A program made the translations under genes and the position numbers. A stretch of 6,443 bases of DNA from Pseudomonadota bacterium. GTDB lineage: Bacteria; Pseudomonadota; Gammaproteobacteria; Steroidobacterales; Steroidobacteraceae. The stretch is taken from positions 1 to 6,443 of the forward strand of contig JAJYTX010000172.1 of assembly GCA_021792815.1 (NCBI GenBank), given 5' to 3'. This document shows positions 1 to 6,078 of this stretch, in pieces; within the stretch, counting starts at the first letter, position 1, and each line of letters opens with the position of its first letter. Below the pieces are notes generated by a model. The model ran no database searches. It had not been told where the DNA came from and was given only the letters and a program-made list of their open reading frames with translations.

Positions 1-1178
1 ATCCAGTCGGCACCGAACAACGACAGATTGCGGACACTGACCATCAGTGAGAAGCCGAGTGCCTCGCTGCCTTCCGGAGTGGCGCGCATGTACAGGTCCG
101 TCAAAGACATGTCCGCCGCCGCCCAGCCCAGCCCCCACAAGCTCTCGATGACGTACGCCTGGCCCATGGAATCGTAGAAGGCATAACACATCTGCGCGAG
201 GGCGCCGGCGAGGATGCACCAGAAGAGCAGCCGGCGCAGGGTCCAGCGCTTGGCCGCATACGTACCGTAAAGCGTCGCTGTCGCCATCGCGAAGATGCCG
301 TTCAGAAAGAACATCAGCCCCTGTTGCTCGGTGCTCATGTGCAGCACGTTCTGCTGCCTGTAGAACAACGCGGTCTGGATGCCCGGCGCGAAATAGAAGA
401 GAAAGCTGAAACAGGCCGCGACCCACATCGTCTTTGCCCTGACGATCTTCTTGAGCTGCTTGCGGGCATCGCCGAGCAGCTTCCGCGAATCGACCTGAAC
501 ACGCTTTTCCTTGAGAAAAAAGATTGCCGCCGGTATGGGCAGGAACATGATGGCCGCGCTAGCCGCGCCGGTCCATCCGAAGGCCATGCCGGCCAGAATT
601 CCGCCGAGCGGTCCACCGACAACACCCGCCGTCTGGTAGGCGATCTGGAAGATGGAAGCGAACCCCCCCGACGCCTGCAGCGCCTGCGCCTTCTCCGTCA
701 TGTAGCCCCCGACGGCGGTGCTGGTCATCACCATGAATGCGTTGATGGCAATGCACATCTCCAACAGAGGGGTGTACCGGTGCGGCGTATAGATGAGAGC
801 GATGAAGCTCGCGACCGACAGCGCAGCCCCGGCCACGATGTAGCTCTTCCGACGCGTACCGAAAAACGCGAACGCATCGGTGAAGATCCCGAAGAATGGC
901 TTGAGGTACCAGGCGATGCCGAGCCAGAAGAAAAACGCCGCGGTAGCGGCTTTGGTCTCGTGGAGGTCGTTTTTGAGGAGATTCTTGAGCGGAATCAGCC
1001 CAATGGCGTTCTGCTGGCTGAGGGTGACCGCCATGATTCCGAAAAACACCACGAGGAACGCGTAAAAGAGTTCGCGCTTGCCCGAGGTGGGATTCGCGGC
1101 CGGGTCGCTGCGGACGTCTGCCTGCGGGAGTCGCGTAGCCGTCGCCGTCTTGCCGCTGCCATCACAGTCGCCGTTCAC
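1..1178 (-). CDS. BT1-family (folate/biopterin transporter-like) MFS permease, C-terminus cut by window edge
   Basis: This is an inner-membrane multi-pass transporter of the major facilitator superfamily, visible for 392 residues before the left edge cuts it. The open frame has no stop from its start to base 1. After a hydrophilic N-terminal tail of about 35 residues, hydrophobic segments recur at roughly residues 38-62, 77-99, 112-130, 138-158 and 176-197 and onward. The key signature is around residues 90-113: WYLKPFFG, then D101, then FGTRRKSY. This matches the W-x-x-KP-x-x-G...D...G-x-RR-x-x-Y pattern of the BT1 family, whose characterised members move folates or pterins; the substrate here is unknown. 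GTG at 1176-1178 is the only usable start after the in-frame stop at 1203-1205, and a GGAGG lies 5 bases upstream of it. BT1 proteins usually run 450-500 residues, so about 60-100 residues are missing. A more general MFS assignment is the fallback. Confidence 0.86.
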   Translation of the reverse strand, partial: MNGDCDGSGKTATATRLPQADVRSDPAANPTSGKRELFYAFLVVFFGIMAVTLSQQNAIGLIPLKNLLKNDLHETKAATAAFFFWLGIAWYLKPFFGIFTDAFAFFGTRRKSYIVAGAALSVASFIALIYTPHRYTPLLEMCIAINAFMVMTSTAVGGYMTEKAQALQASGGFASIFQIAYQTAGVVGGPLGGILAGMAFGWTGAASAAIMFLPIPAAIFFLKEKRVQVDSRKLLGDARKQLKKIVRAKTMWVAACFSFLFYFAPGIQTALFYRQQNVLHMSTEQQGLMFFLNGIFAMATATLYGTYAAKRWTLRRLLFWCILAGALAQMCYAFYDSMGQAYVIESLWGLGWAAADMSLTDLYMRATPEGSEALGFSLMVSVRNLSLFGADW

Positions 1179-1183
1179 CTGAA

Positions 1184-1188
1184 CCTCC
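1184..1188 (-). promoter_or_regulatory. Ribosome binding site of the BT1-like transporter
   Basis: A GGAGG on the minus strand lies 5 bases before the GTG at 1178. It decides the start, because no ATG, TTG or other GTG occurs in frame between the upstream stop (1203-1205) and this codon. Confidence 0.75.
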
Positions 1189-1300
1189 GCCCGCCTGAGC
1201 CATCATGCAGCAGAATATCCCGCTCGAGTGCTCCCTGACTCGCATGCCCATTGCCTGGTCACGCTGGCCGGAGGCAGACCTGTAGGCACCCTTTGACCAG

Positions 1301-1317
1301 ATCGAATCCGGTTCGAT
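1301..1317. repeat. Inverted repeat ATCGAA-N5-TTCGAT upstream of the transporter
   Basis: Two perfect 6-base arms flank a TCCGG spacer, about 125 bases upstream of the transporter start. It could be an operator or a weak hairpin. The right half resembles the T-loop of a tRNA, but no acceptor or anticodon arm surrounds it, so it is not a tRNA gene. The function is not known. Confidence 0.35.
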
Positions 1318-1445
1318 TGTGCAAGCTGCACCCGGAGATCGGGTCTGACGCCGGTCGGTGCCTTCGGGTGATACGTCTGGAATCTTAATTGATGCAACGA
1401 CCGTGGGCAACGCCGTACTGACCGACCGGACCGGCGCATTGGTGC

Positions 1446-1463
1446 GTGTTCCCGGTTGAACAC
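1446..1463. repeat. Perfect 18-base dyad GTGTTC-CCGGTT-GAACAC
   Basis: Two 6-base arms are perfect inverted copies around a 6-base spacer. The site lies about 140 bases beyond the methyltransferase stop and about 270 bases before the transporter start. No T-run follows on either strand, so a regulator-binding site fits as well as a terminator stem. The assignment is inference. Confidence 0.4.
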
Positions 1464-1604
1464 TGGAACGTATCCCGATCGGCAATGAGTCGCTCTCAAC
1501 GCGACACCGCGCCAGGCACCAGAGGTGCAGCAGACCCGACGCTTCATGAACTGCGGCGCGTTCCCGAGCACCGGAATCATCGTGCGCGAGCGCGCCGCCG
1601 GCTA

Positions 1605-2234
1605 TCAGCGTCGGCGCAGAAGGGTGTACGCGAACGACTGTTCCGACCCAGCCGGCGTGCGGTGCCGTTCGGCGCGCTGCCGCACAAGTGCGAATGCCGG
1701 CGCGAATATTGCAGCGATGTCTTCCGCAGACCGTCGCGCGACGGGCAGATCACTGCATCGTTTGGGCCCGTCCGGCGCGAATCCGGCGATCAGCGCATGC
1801 CCGCCGACGGTGAGCGCGGCCGCCGCCGCCTGCGCATATCCTGCCGCGTCGGCAGGATCGGTTAGAAAGTGCATCACGGCCCGGTCGTGCCAGAAATCAA
1901 AGCCCGCCTGCGGCAACGACAGCCCCAACACATCTCCCACGCACCAGCTGACGGCTTGCGCGCGTTCGCCCAACCGACTGCGAGCCAGCGCGAGCGCCTC
2001 TTCGGACACATCCAGAACCGTCACGGCGCGCACGCCAAGATCCAGCAAGTCGTCGACCAGTGTCGAGGCGCCGCCGCCCACGTCGATGACCCGAGATGCG
2101 GCCGAAAGTCCGGCGGCAGTGAGAAGTTCCAGAGACACGATCAACCGAGGCTGATACCAGCTCACCGATTCGGGACTCCTGCTCCGGTAGACGTTCTGCC
2201 AATGGCTTGCGCGGTCATTGCCTTCCTGCGTCAT
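1605..2234 (-). CDS. Class I SAM-dependent methyltransferase, small-molecule type
   Basis: This predicted cytoplasmic enzyme of 209 residues transfers a methyl group from S-adenosylmethionine to an unidentified acceptor. It shows the class I (Rossmann) motifs in order. The N-terminal HWQNVY and SWYQP (residues 11-28) are typical of this subfamily. Motif I is VIDVGGGAS (49-57), the glycine-rich SAM loop. Motif II, LDVS, has acidic D75, expected to contact the ribose. GDV with D101 comes next, followed by WHDRAVMHFL (115-124) and GGHALIAGFAPDGP (144-157). The length is complete for the subfamily. The ATG at 2234 has a GGAG 9 bases upstream. The gene lies 190 bases downstream of the hybrid kinase on the same strand, which allows but does not prove read-through. 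Related proteins are often annotated only as class I methyltransferases; I see no residue that identifies the substrate. Confidence 0.93.
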   Translation of the reverse strand: MTQEGNDRASHWQNVYRSRSPESVSWYQPRLIVSLELLTAAGLSAASRVIDVGGGASTLVDDLLDLGVRAVTVLDVSEEALALARSRLGERAQAVSWCVGDVLGLSLPQAGFDFWHDRAVMHFLTDPADAAGYAQAAAAALTVGGHALIAGFAPDGPKRCSDLPVARRSAEDIAAIFAPAFALVRQRAERHRTPAGSEQSFAYTLLRRR

Positions 2235-2356
2235 GTGGCCACACTCCGAAACGTCGCCGATGTCGGCACGGGCTTGATCCGCTGACAGGCAGACACCGAG
2301 GCGCGCGGCCGGCGAACATCCACAGCCGATCCTCTGGCGGGCCCCGAAGGCGTGTA

Positions 2357-2373
2357 TCGGCGGCTTTCGCCGA
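2357..2373 (-). terminator. Possible weak terminator hairpin after the hybrid kinase
   Basis: On the minus strand TCGGCG-AAAGC-CGCCGA forms a 6-base stem with a 5-base loop, about 50 bases past the kinase stop. No U-run follows, so intrinsic termination is doubtful. It may act as an mRNA 3'-end stabiliser or mean nothing. The rest of the 190-base gap (2235-2424) shows no gene and no clear promoter. Confidence 0.3.
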
Positions 2374-2424
2374 GATCACCCTCCAACCAGGGGGGCAGCT
2401 CGCCCGGCTGGCGATGGGCGCGAG

Positions 2425-4092
2425 TCACGCCGCCCCGGCGCTTCCGATGAGTTCGTTGATCAGCCGCAACAGCTGCTCGGCCTCGACCGGCTTGCTGACG
2501 ATCCGCATGTGCCGGTCCGGCACGACGCCCCTGATCGCGGGTGATGTGTCGCCGGAGACGAGGATGACGTTGAGCTGCCGTCCGAACTTGCCGCGCAGGG
2601 CGGCGATCACGTCCAGTCCCGTCTGCGGGCACTCGAGATGAAAGTCGCTGATGACGATCTCGGGAGCACCATGAACGTCCACCTGCTCGAGCGCCTCGTC
2701 AGGGGTTGCCGCGGTTGCCACCCGGTAGTCGGTCGACTCGAGCAGCAGACGCGTCGCCTCGCGCACGCCCTTGTCGTCCTCCACCAGCAGGACGCGCCGG
2801 CCGCCCCCCGGTGTCTGCTGCGGCTGCGCGACGAGCGCTCCCGAGGGCGGACTGCTGATCGTGAGCGAAGCGCCGCTGAGCGGCAGCTCCAGCGTGAACA
2901 CAGATCCGTGACCGGGCTCCGAGCGGACATCAAGCCTCAGGTTCAGAAGCTTCACCAGCCGGTCCACGATGCTCAGACCCAGCCCGAAGCCTTCGCGCGA
3001 ACGGTTGTGCGGCACTCCGACCTGGTAGAACTCGTCGAAGATGTGCGTCAGCTCATCGGCTGGAATGCCCGCTCCGGTGTCAACCACCTGCAGGCGCAAG
3101 GCTCCCGCCGCTGGAAGGCAGCGCAGCGCCACGCGGCCCTCGCGGGTATACTTGATGGCGTTTGAAAGGAGGTTACGAAGAATCTGCCCTACGAGCGACG
3201 GATCGCTGCGCACCCGTGCGTCGCAGACATCCACGCGGAATTCCAGGTGGCTGCCGGCGGCTTGCGTTTCAAACTCCTGACGCAGTTCCTCGATGAGATC
3301 CGCGATGCCGAATTCCGTGATCTCCGGCCGGATGGCGCCGGACTCGAGCTTGCTGATGTCAAGCAGTGCGTTGACCAACCGTGACGAGACGCTGATCGCG
3401 AGTTCCTGCTGGGCCAGAGCTTCAACGGCCACGGGGTCGCGAACCATCCGTCGGAGGCTGCCGTTGAGAAACGAAAGACTCTGCAGCGGCTGGCGCAAGT
3501 CGTGGCTGGCCGTGGCCAGGAACCGGCCCTTGGCGCGATTCGCGCGCTCGGCACTCTCCAGTGCCCGCTGCGTGGCTTCCCGCGCGGCCTCCAGTTCGCA
3601 GGTGCGTTCCCGGACCCGGCGCTCGAGTTCATCATAGAGGCGCACATTCTCCATCGCGACCGCCGTGGCATCGACGAGCGCCTGAAGCAGTCGCACCTCG
3701 CCGTCCGACGCCTCGTGGCGCGTCGCCCAGTACACGCCGATCGCTCCCACCGGGTCGAGACTGCGGATCGGCATCATCACCAGACTCTTCACGAATGTCC
3801 GCCGGTAGAGGTCGGCCGGTATGCGGGCGTCTGCATAGACGTCGGGGATCACGGCGGCCCGACGATGGGTCATGGCCCAGCCGCTGATGCAGATGTCCAT
3901 CGGGAAACGCATGCCCTTCCACAGTGGCGAAATCGCATCCTCATCCGCGTAGTAGCATTGGTCCTGCTCGCGCAGCACGAACGTCGCGCCATCCGAGTTC
4001 GTCAGTCTGCGCGCCGCGGCCCGAACGATTTTCTGGATTCCGGACAGGTTTCTCGCGAATGCGAGTTCTTGTACGACGCTGATGAGGGCCAT
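2425..4092 (-). CDS. Soluble GAF-domain hybrid sensor histidine kinase with C-terminal receiver
   Basis: This 555-residue signalling protein should sense a signal through its GAF domain, autophosphorylate on histidine and pass phosphate to its own receiver aspartate. Domains in order: GAF, about 15-152 (DGATFVLRE, YADEDAISPLWKG, CISGWAM, VKSLVMMPIR); coiled-coil linker, 152-188; HisKA with H box SHDLRQPLQSL, phosphoacceptor H197; HATPase_c with N box NLLSNAIKYT (N311), G1 box DTGAGI (338-343) and G2 box GFGLGLSIV (368-376); receiver, about 433-548, with acidic D439/D440, phosphoacceptor D483, S513 in VSGDTS, and K534 in SKP. All catalytic residues are present. No signal peptide or membrane segment is visible, so it should be cytoplasmic. 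ATG 4092 is the first start in the frame, which stays open back to a stop at 4204-4206 without any other start codon; its Shine-Dalgarno is weak. There is no separate response regulator or output domain nearby, so the partner is unknown. Confidence 0.97.
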   Translation of the reverse strand: MALISVVQELAFARNLSGIQKIVRAAARRLTNSDGATFVLREQDQCYYADEDAISPLWKGMRFPMDICISGWAMTHRRAAVIPDVYADARIPADLYRRTFVKSLVMMPIRSLDPVGAIGVYWATRHEASDGEVRLLQALVDATAVAMENVRLYDELERRVRERTCELEAAREATQRALESAERANRAKGRFLATASHDLRQPLQSLSFLNGSLRRMVRDPVAVEALAQQELAISVSSRLVNALLDISKLESGAIRPEITEFGIADLIEELRQEFETQAAGSHLEFRVDVCDARVRSDPSLVGQILRNLLSNAIKYTREGRVALRCLPAAGALRLQVVDTGAGIPADELTHIFDEFYQVGVPHNRSREGFGLGLSIVDRLVKLLNLRLDVRSEPGHGSVFTLELPLSGASLTISSPPSGALVAQPQQTPGGGRRVLLVEDDKGVREATRLLLESTDYRVATAATPDEALEQVDVHGAPEIVISDFHLECPQTGLDVIAALRGKFGRQLNVILVSGDTSPAIRGVVPDRHMRIVSKPVEAEQLLRLINELIGSAGAA

Positions 4093-4549
4093 GAGCGGAA
4101 GGACCTGCCGTGTTGCTACCTGCGTCGCGCGAGAGCATCTCGTATGGGCGGCTGCATGTTCGCCGCGATATCGGTGCGCGACAGCGTTGCCCGCAGTCCT
4201 AAGCTACTGTAACCCCGGCTGGCGGTCCAGTCCCGCCGCTTCGGCGATCGCAACGGAAACGGAGGACGCAGCACTCCGGATGGAGTCTGCCTCAGTTCGG
4301 CCTGCCGCATCGAAACACATCGCGCCCGCCATTTGCGGCTTGACTGAGTCTCAAATCATCTGCGCGTTCATCGACCAGAAGCTTGGCCGAAACAATGACG
4401 GCGCATGGCCGCGAATCGCACGGACGGTGCGTTGTCCGCATGTTCCTACCGGCCTCGAACCCTCTGGGCCTCCCGCCGGTCCCGGACGCGCCGTGTCCGC
4501 TCATGCGCCGATGCACTCACCGGGGACAACGGCTGCCCGCGATGCCACG
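4093..4549. other. Intergenic gap between OsmC-like gene and hybrid kinase
   Basis: I can support no gene in these 457 bases. Minus-strand open frames at 4116-4310 and 4292-4516 (the latter beginning with GTG) and a plus-strand frame entering from 4082 give low-complexity Arg/Ala/Ser-rich translations that match no family I recognise. The gap should contain the end of the OsmC transcript and the kinase promoter. I find no convincing -35/-10 pair. The clearest structure is the hairpin at 4268-4290; a smaller one, CGCCG-CTT-CGGCG, lies at 4234-4246. Confidence 0.55.
4268..4290 (-). terminator. Bulged 9-bp hairpin, possible terminator of the OsmC-like gene
   Basis: GCAG and ACTCC (interrupted by one bulged C at 4272) pair with GGAGT and CTGC around a GGAT loop, giving nine base pairs. 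This is the longest stem I found between genes. On the minus strand it is followed by a pyrimidine-rich but not U-only stretch (GTCCTCCGTTTCC). It lies about 260 bases past the OsmC stop and about 175 before the kinase start, so it could end the first transcript or lie in the kinase leader. Confidence 0.35.
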
Positions 4550-4981
4550 TCAGGCTTGGAGTTCCACTGTCCAGGCCACCGAGGCCTCGACAGTGAGCGA
4601 CGAGCGAACACTGCAGTACTTGGTGACGGAAAGCTCCACCGCCCGCGTGGCCTTTTCAAGCGTCGCTCCCGATGCCGTGATGCTGAAGTGCAGGATGGCC
4701 GAAGCCAGGCGGCGCGGCGGCGAATCCACGCGCTCTGCCTCGATGCGCACGTTGAGCGCCTGGACCGGCGTACGCTGCTTTTCGAGAATCGTGACCACGT
4801 CCACCGAGGCGCAGGCGGCAATCGCCGCCAGCAGCAGGTCGAACGGACTCGGCGCCGTCTGCGCATTGCCGTCGATGCGGACGGTGGGCCCTTGCACCCG
4901 GCCAGCCTCGAATGTCAGGCCGCCGACCCATTGCACGTCGACCGGCGCGTGAGCGATGTGTTCCGAGGACGGCTTGGACAT
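4550..4981 (-). CDS. OsmC family protein, YhfA-like subgroup
   Basis: OsmC/Ohr proteins are small cytoplasmic dimers. The characterised members reduce organic peroxides with a cysteine pair; YhfA-type members share the fold and the cysteines, but their substrate is less clear. In this 143-residue version Cys57 lies in PSPFDLLLAAIAACASVDVV and Cys123 in TKYCSV, the spacing expected of the family. The LEKQR after the first helix (about residues 66-70) resembles the YhfA subgroup more than classical Ohr. ATG 4981 is chosen because GGAG sits 6 bases upstream (4988-4991); an in-frame TTG at 4996 would add five residues but places that GGAG inside the gene. It is transcribed away from the DUF1345 gene and is not tightly linked to the kinase downstream. 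A role in oxidative or thiol stress is inferred from the family. Naming it osmC or ohr would overstate what the sequence shows. Confidence 0.93.
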   Translation of the reverse strand: MSKPSSEHIAHAPVDVQWVGGLTFEAGRVQGPTVRIDGNAQTAPSPFDLLLAAIAACASVDVVTILEKQRTPVQALNVRIEAERVDSPPRRLASAILHFSITASGATLEKATRAVELSVTKYCSVRSSLTVEASVAWTVELQA

Positions 4982-4987
4982 TGACGG

Positions 4988-4991
4988 CTCC
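4988..4991 (-). promoter_or_regulatory. Ribosome binding site of the OsmC-like gene
   Basis: GGAG on the minus strand lies 6 bases before ATG 4981. It favours that codon over the in-frame TTG at 4996. Confidence 0.7.
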
Positions 4992-5072
4992 GGCAAAAAT
5001 TTCCGACGTCAGGAAACCGGGTCGACCACGACTCCAAACGGACCGAAGCCGAGGTCAGGCCTGCAGCGACAG

Positions 5073-5085
5073 TTTAATCGATAAA
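5073..5085. promoter_or_regulatory. AT-rich island, candidate promoter or operator core
   Basis: TTTAATCGATAAA is a near-perfect dyad centred on ATCGAT and stands out in very GC-rich surroundings. TTTAAT matches the plus-strand -10 consensus at five of six bases, but no TTGACA-like -35 lies at the right distance on either strand. It is about 90 bases upstream of the OsmC start and about 210 upstream of the DUF1345 start. Confidence 0.3.
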
Positions 5086-5117
5086 TCCAGCTGCCGGGCG
5101 CGCCTCACTCGCGGCAT

Positions 5118-5145
5118 CCGATCACGACCGGCGCCGTCCGATCGG
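5118..5145. repeat. Nested dyad: CCGATC...GATCGG around CGGCGCCG
   Basis: Perfect 6-base outer arms (5118-5123 and 5140-5145) enclose an 8-base self-complementary core (5129-5136), and the two centres differ by only about one base. It may be a regulator-binding site for the divergent pair. GC-rich DNA makes chance dyads common, so the assignment is tentative. Confidence 0.3.
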
Positions 5146-5180
5146 GTCCCTCATGGTCAAATGCCTCTGCGCCGTGTATC

Positions 5181-5212
5181 GTTCCCAGGCACGTGACCGG
5201 CGGGTTCCCAGG
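5181..5212 (+). repeat. Direct repeat of GTTCCCAGG, copies 23 bases apart
   Basis: Identical 9-mers lie at 5181-5189 and 5204-5212, about two helical turns apart and roughly 85-115 bases upstream of the proposed DUF1345 start. Same-face spacing would suit a paired activator site, but no regulator is identified. Confidence 0.35.
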
Positions 5213-5282
5213 AGGCGAGTCTTCCGGAGCAGCGCGTCCGCGCGTCACGGCTTGATGACGACTTCCAGGCACAACCCGGCGC

Positions 5283-5287
5283 GGGAG
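5283..5287 (+). promoter_or_regulatory. Shine-Dalgarno-like GGGAG before an ATC codon in the DUF1345 frame
   Basis: GGGAG ends 7 bases before the ATC at 5295-5297, a normal distance for a start codon, in the reading frame that carries DUF1345-like sequence. It is the main argument for placing the gene start at 5295. Confidence 0.45.
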
Positions 5288-5294
5288 CGTTCCG

Positions 5295-5936
5295 ATCAAG
5301 ATCTTTGCGCAGCATCTGAGGTTTTGGATTGCGCTGACCGTCGGCGTTGCGGCTTTCTGCGTTCTTCCGCAGAGCTGGTCGTTCAGCATGCGCATCCTGG
5401 TCAGTTGGGATGGCGGCGTCACGCTTTTCCTGGCGTTGATATACCTGTGGATGATGCGTCTGAGCGCCGAAGCGGTGCGGTCACGGTACAGGGAGGAAGA
5501 CCCTTCCGGCCCCGTCATTCTGGTCGTGGTGATTGCTGCCTCGCTCCTGAGCGTCCTCGCCATCGTCGAGCCTCTTGCGACGATTCGCCACGTTGCGCAG
5601 CCGGAGCGGGTCTGGCGGGTGAGTCTCGCGGCCCTGACGCTGATCGAGTCGTGGCTGCTGGTCCCCACCATGTTTACCACGCACTACGCGGACCTGTTCT
5701 ACAGCGCCCCGCTCGACAGCCGGCCGCTGTTGTTTCCACAGACCGCGATGCCCACATTTGTGGACTTTGCCTACTTCTCGTTCACCATTGCCGCGGCCTG
5801 CCAGACCGCGGATGTGTCCACGACCCAGACCTCCCTGCGCCGTGTGGTGATCGTCCACGAAATCATCTCGTTTGCGTTCAACGTTGCCATTCTCGGCTTC
5901 GCGATCAATATCACCGCCGGACTGATCGCGAGCTAG
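5295..5936 (+). CDS. DUF1345 family inner-membrane protein, start codon uncertain
   Basis: This is an integral membrane protein of unknown function, 213 residues if read from 5295. Hydrophobic segments lie at about residues 10-25, 36-53, 73-96, 110-130, 150-168 and 178-210. Family hallmarks are SWDGG, ESWLLVPTMFTTHYADLFY, the DFAYFSFTIAAACQTADV block near residues 152-170, and the closing FNVAILGFAINITAGL. The first ATG (5388) would give 182 residues and drop the first membrane segment, yet the frame upstream continues as good family sequence (LRFWIALTVGVAAF). Between the stop at 5256-5258 and 5388 there is no ATG, GTG or TTG. ATC 5295, followed by AAGATC, has GGGAG 7 bases upstream and gives the usual family length. 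A mutated ATG, a rare ATC start, or a one-base indel linking to ATG 5255 are all possible. The conservative call is 5388-5936. The family assignment is firm; the start is not. Confidence 0.88.
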   Translation: MKIFAQHLRFWIALTVGVAAFCVLPQSWSFSMRILVSWDGGVTLFLALIYLWMMRLSAEAVRSRYREEDPSGPVILVVVIAASLLSVLAIVEPLATIRHVAQPERVWRVSLAALTLIESWLLVPTMFTTHYADLFYSAPLDSRPLLFPQTAMPTFVDFAYFSFTIAAACQTADVSTTQTSLRRVVIVHEIISFAFNVAILGFAINITAGLIAS

Positions 5937-6051
5937 GCTGACGGTACTTAGCGGATGATGCGGCGACGACATCCTCGGCTCAAATGAACGCCCACGGCGG
6001 TAGCGGCGCGTCCGGGCGCTGGAGGCAGATGCCCGACAGACGGCCTGCCGG

Positions 6052-6070
6052 CCCGGCTTCCGTGGCCGGG
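6052..6070 (+). promoter_or_regulatory. Hairpin over the ribosome binding site of the TauE/SafE gene
   Basis: CCCGGC (6052-6057) and GCCGGG (6065-6070) are perfect inverted arms around a 7-base loop, ending 8 bases before the GTG at 6079. The right arm contains the only Shine-Dalgarno-like bases (GGGA at 6068-6071). An alternative stem, GGCC-TGCC-GGCC at 6042-6053, shares two bases with the left arm, so the two stems could compete. It could also act as a weak terminator after DUF1345, but no U-run follows. Confidence 0.35.
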
Positions 6071-6078
6071 ATGACGTC

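Larger units (their letters stand above)
1179..1604. other. Long intergenic gap between methyltransferase and BT1-like transporter
   Basis: These 426 bases hold no gene I can support. Open frames cross the gap on both strands (for example 1203-1580 minus), but their translations are rich in Arg, Ser, Pro and Cys and match no family I recognise, as expected of chance frames in GC-rich DNA. The gap must hold the 3' end of the methyltransferase transcript and probably the promoter of the transporter. I see no good -35/-10 pair. Three short inverted repeats are present: 1301-1317, 1330-1344 (ACCCG-GAGAT-CGGGT) and 1446-1463. Confidence 0.6.
4982..5294. other. Divergent intergenic region between OsmC-like and DUF1345 genes
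   Basis: These 313 bases should carry both outward promoters. I see no gene in them; the plus-strand frame from 5153 is a shadow of DUF1345 in another frame. They contain an AT-rich island at 5073-5085, a dyad at 5118-5145, a repeated 9-mer at 5181-5212, and the Shine-Dalgarno-like GGGAG at 5283-5287. Confidence 0.6.

Noticed and set aside
324..1238. Long plus-strand open frame of 304 codons
   Set aside because: It lies antisense to the BT1-like transporter, is rich in Arg, Glu and His, and has no recognisable domain; the minus-strand frame has clear membrane helices and a family signature.
1308..1320. tRNA T-loop-like sequence (GGTTCGATT)
   Set aside because: No acceptor stem, D-arm or anticodon arm can be formed around it; the match is explained by the small inverted repeat.
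1203..1580. Minus-strand open frame of 125 codons in the methyltransferase-transporter gap
   Set aside because: Its composition (Arg, Ser, Pro, Cys) is that of a chance frame, no good ribosome binding site is visible, and it matches no family I recognise.
4292..4516. Minus-strand 74-codon frame with a GTG start between OsmC and the kinase
   Set aside because: The start is weak and the sequence unrecognised; it could be a small gene, but nothing positive supports it.
4082..4984. Plus-strand open frame of 300 codons
   Set aside because: It runs antisense to the OsmC-like gene and through the gap; its translation shows no domain and the OsmC motifs lie on the other strand.
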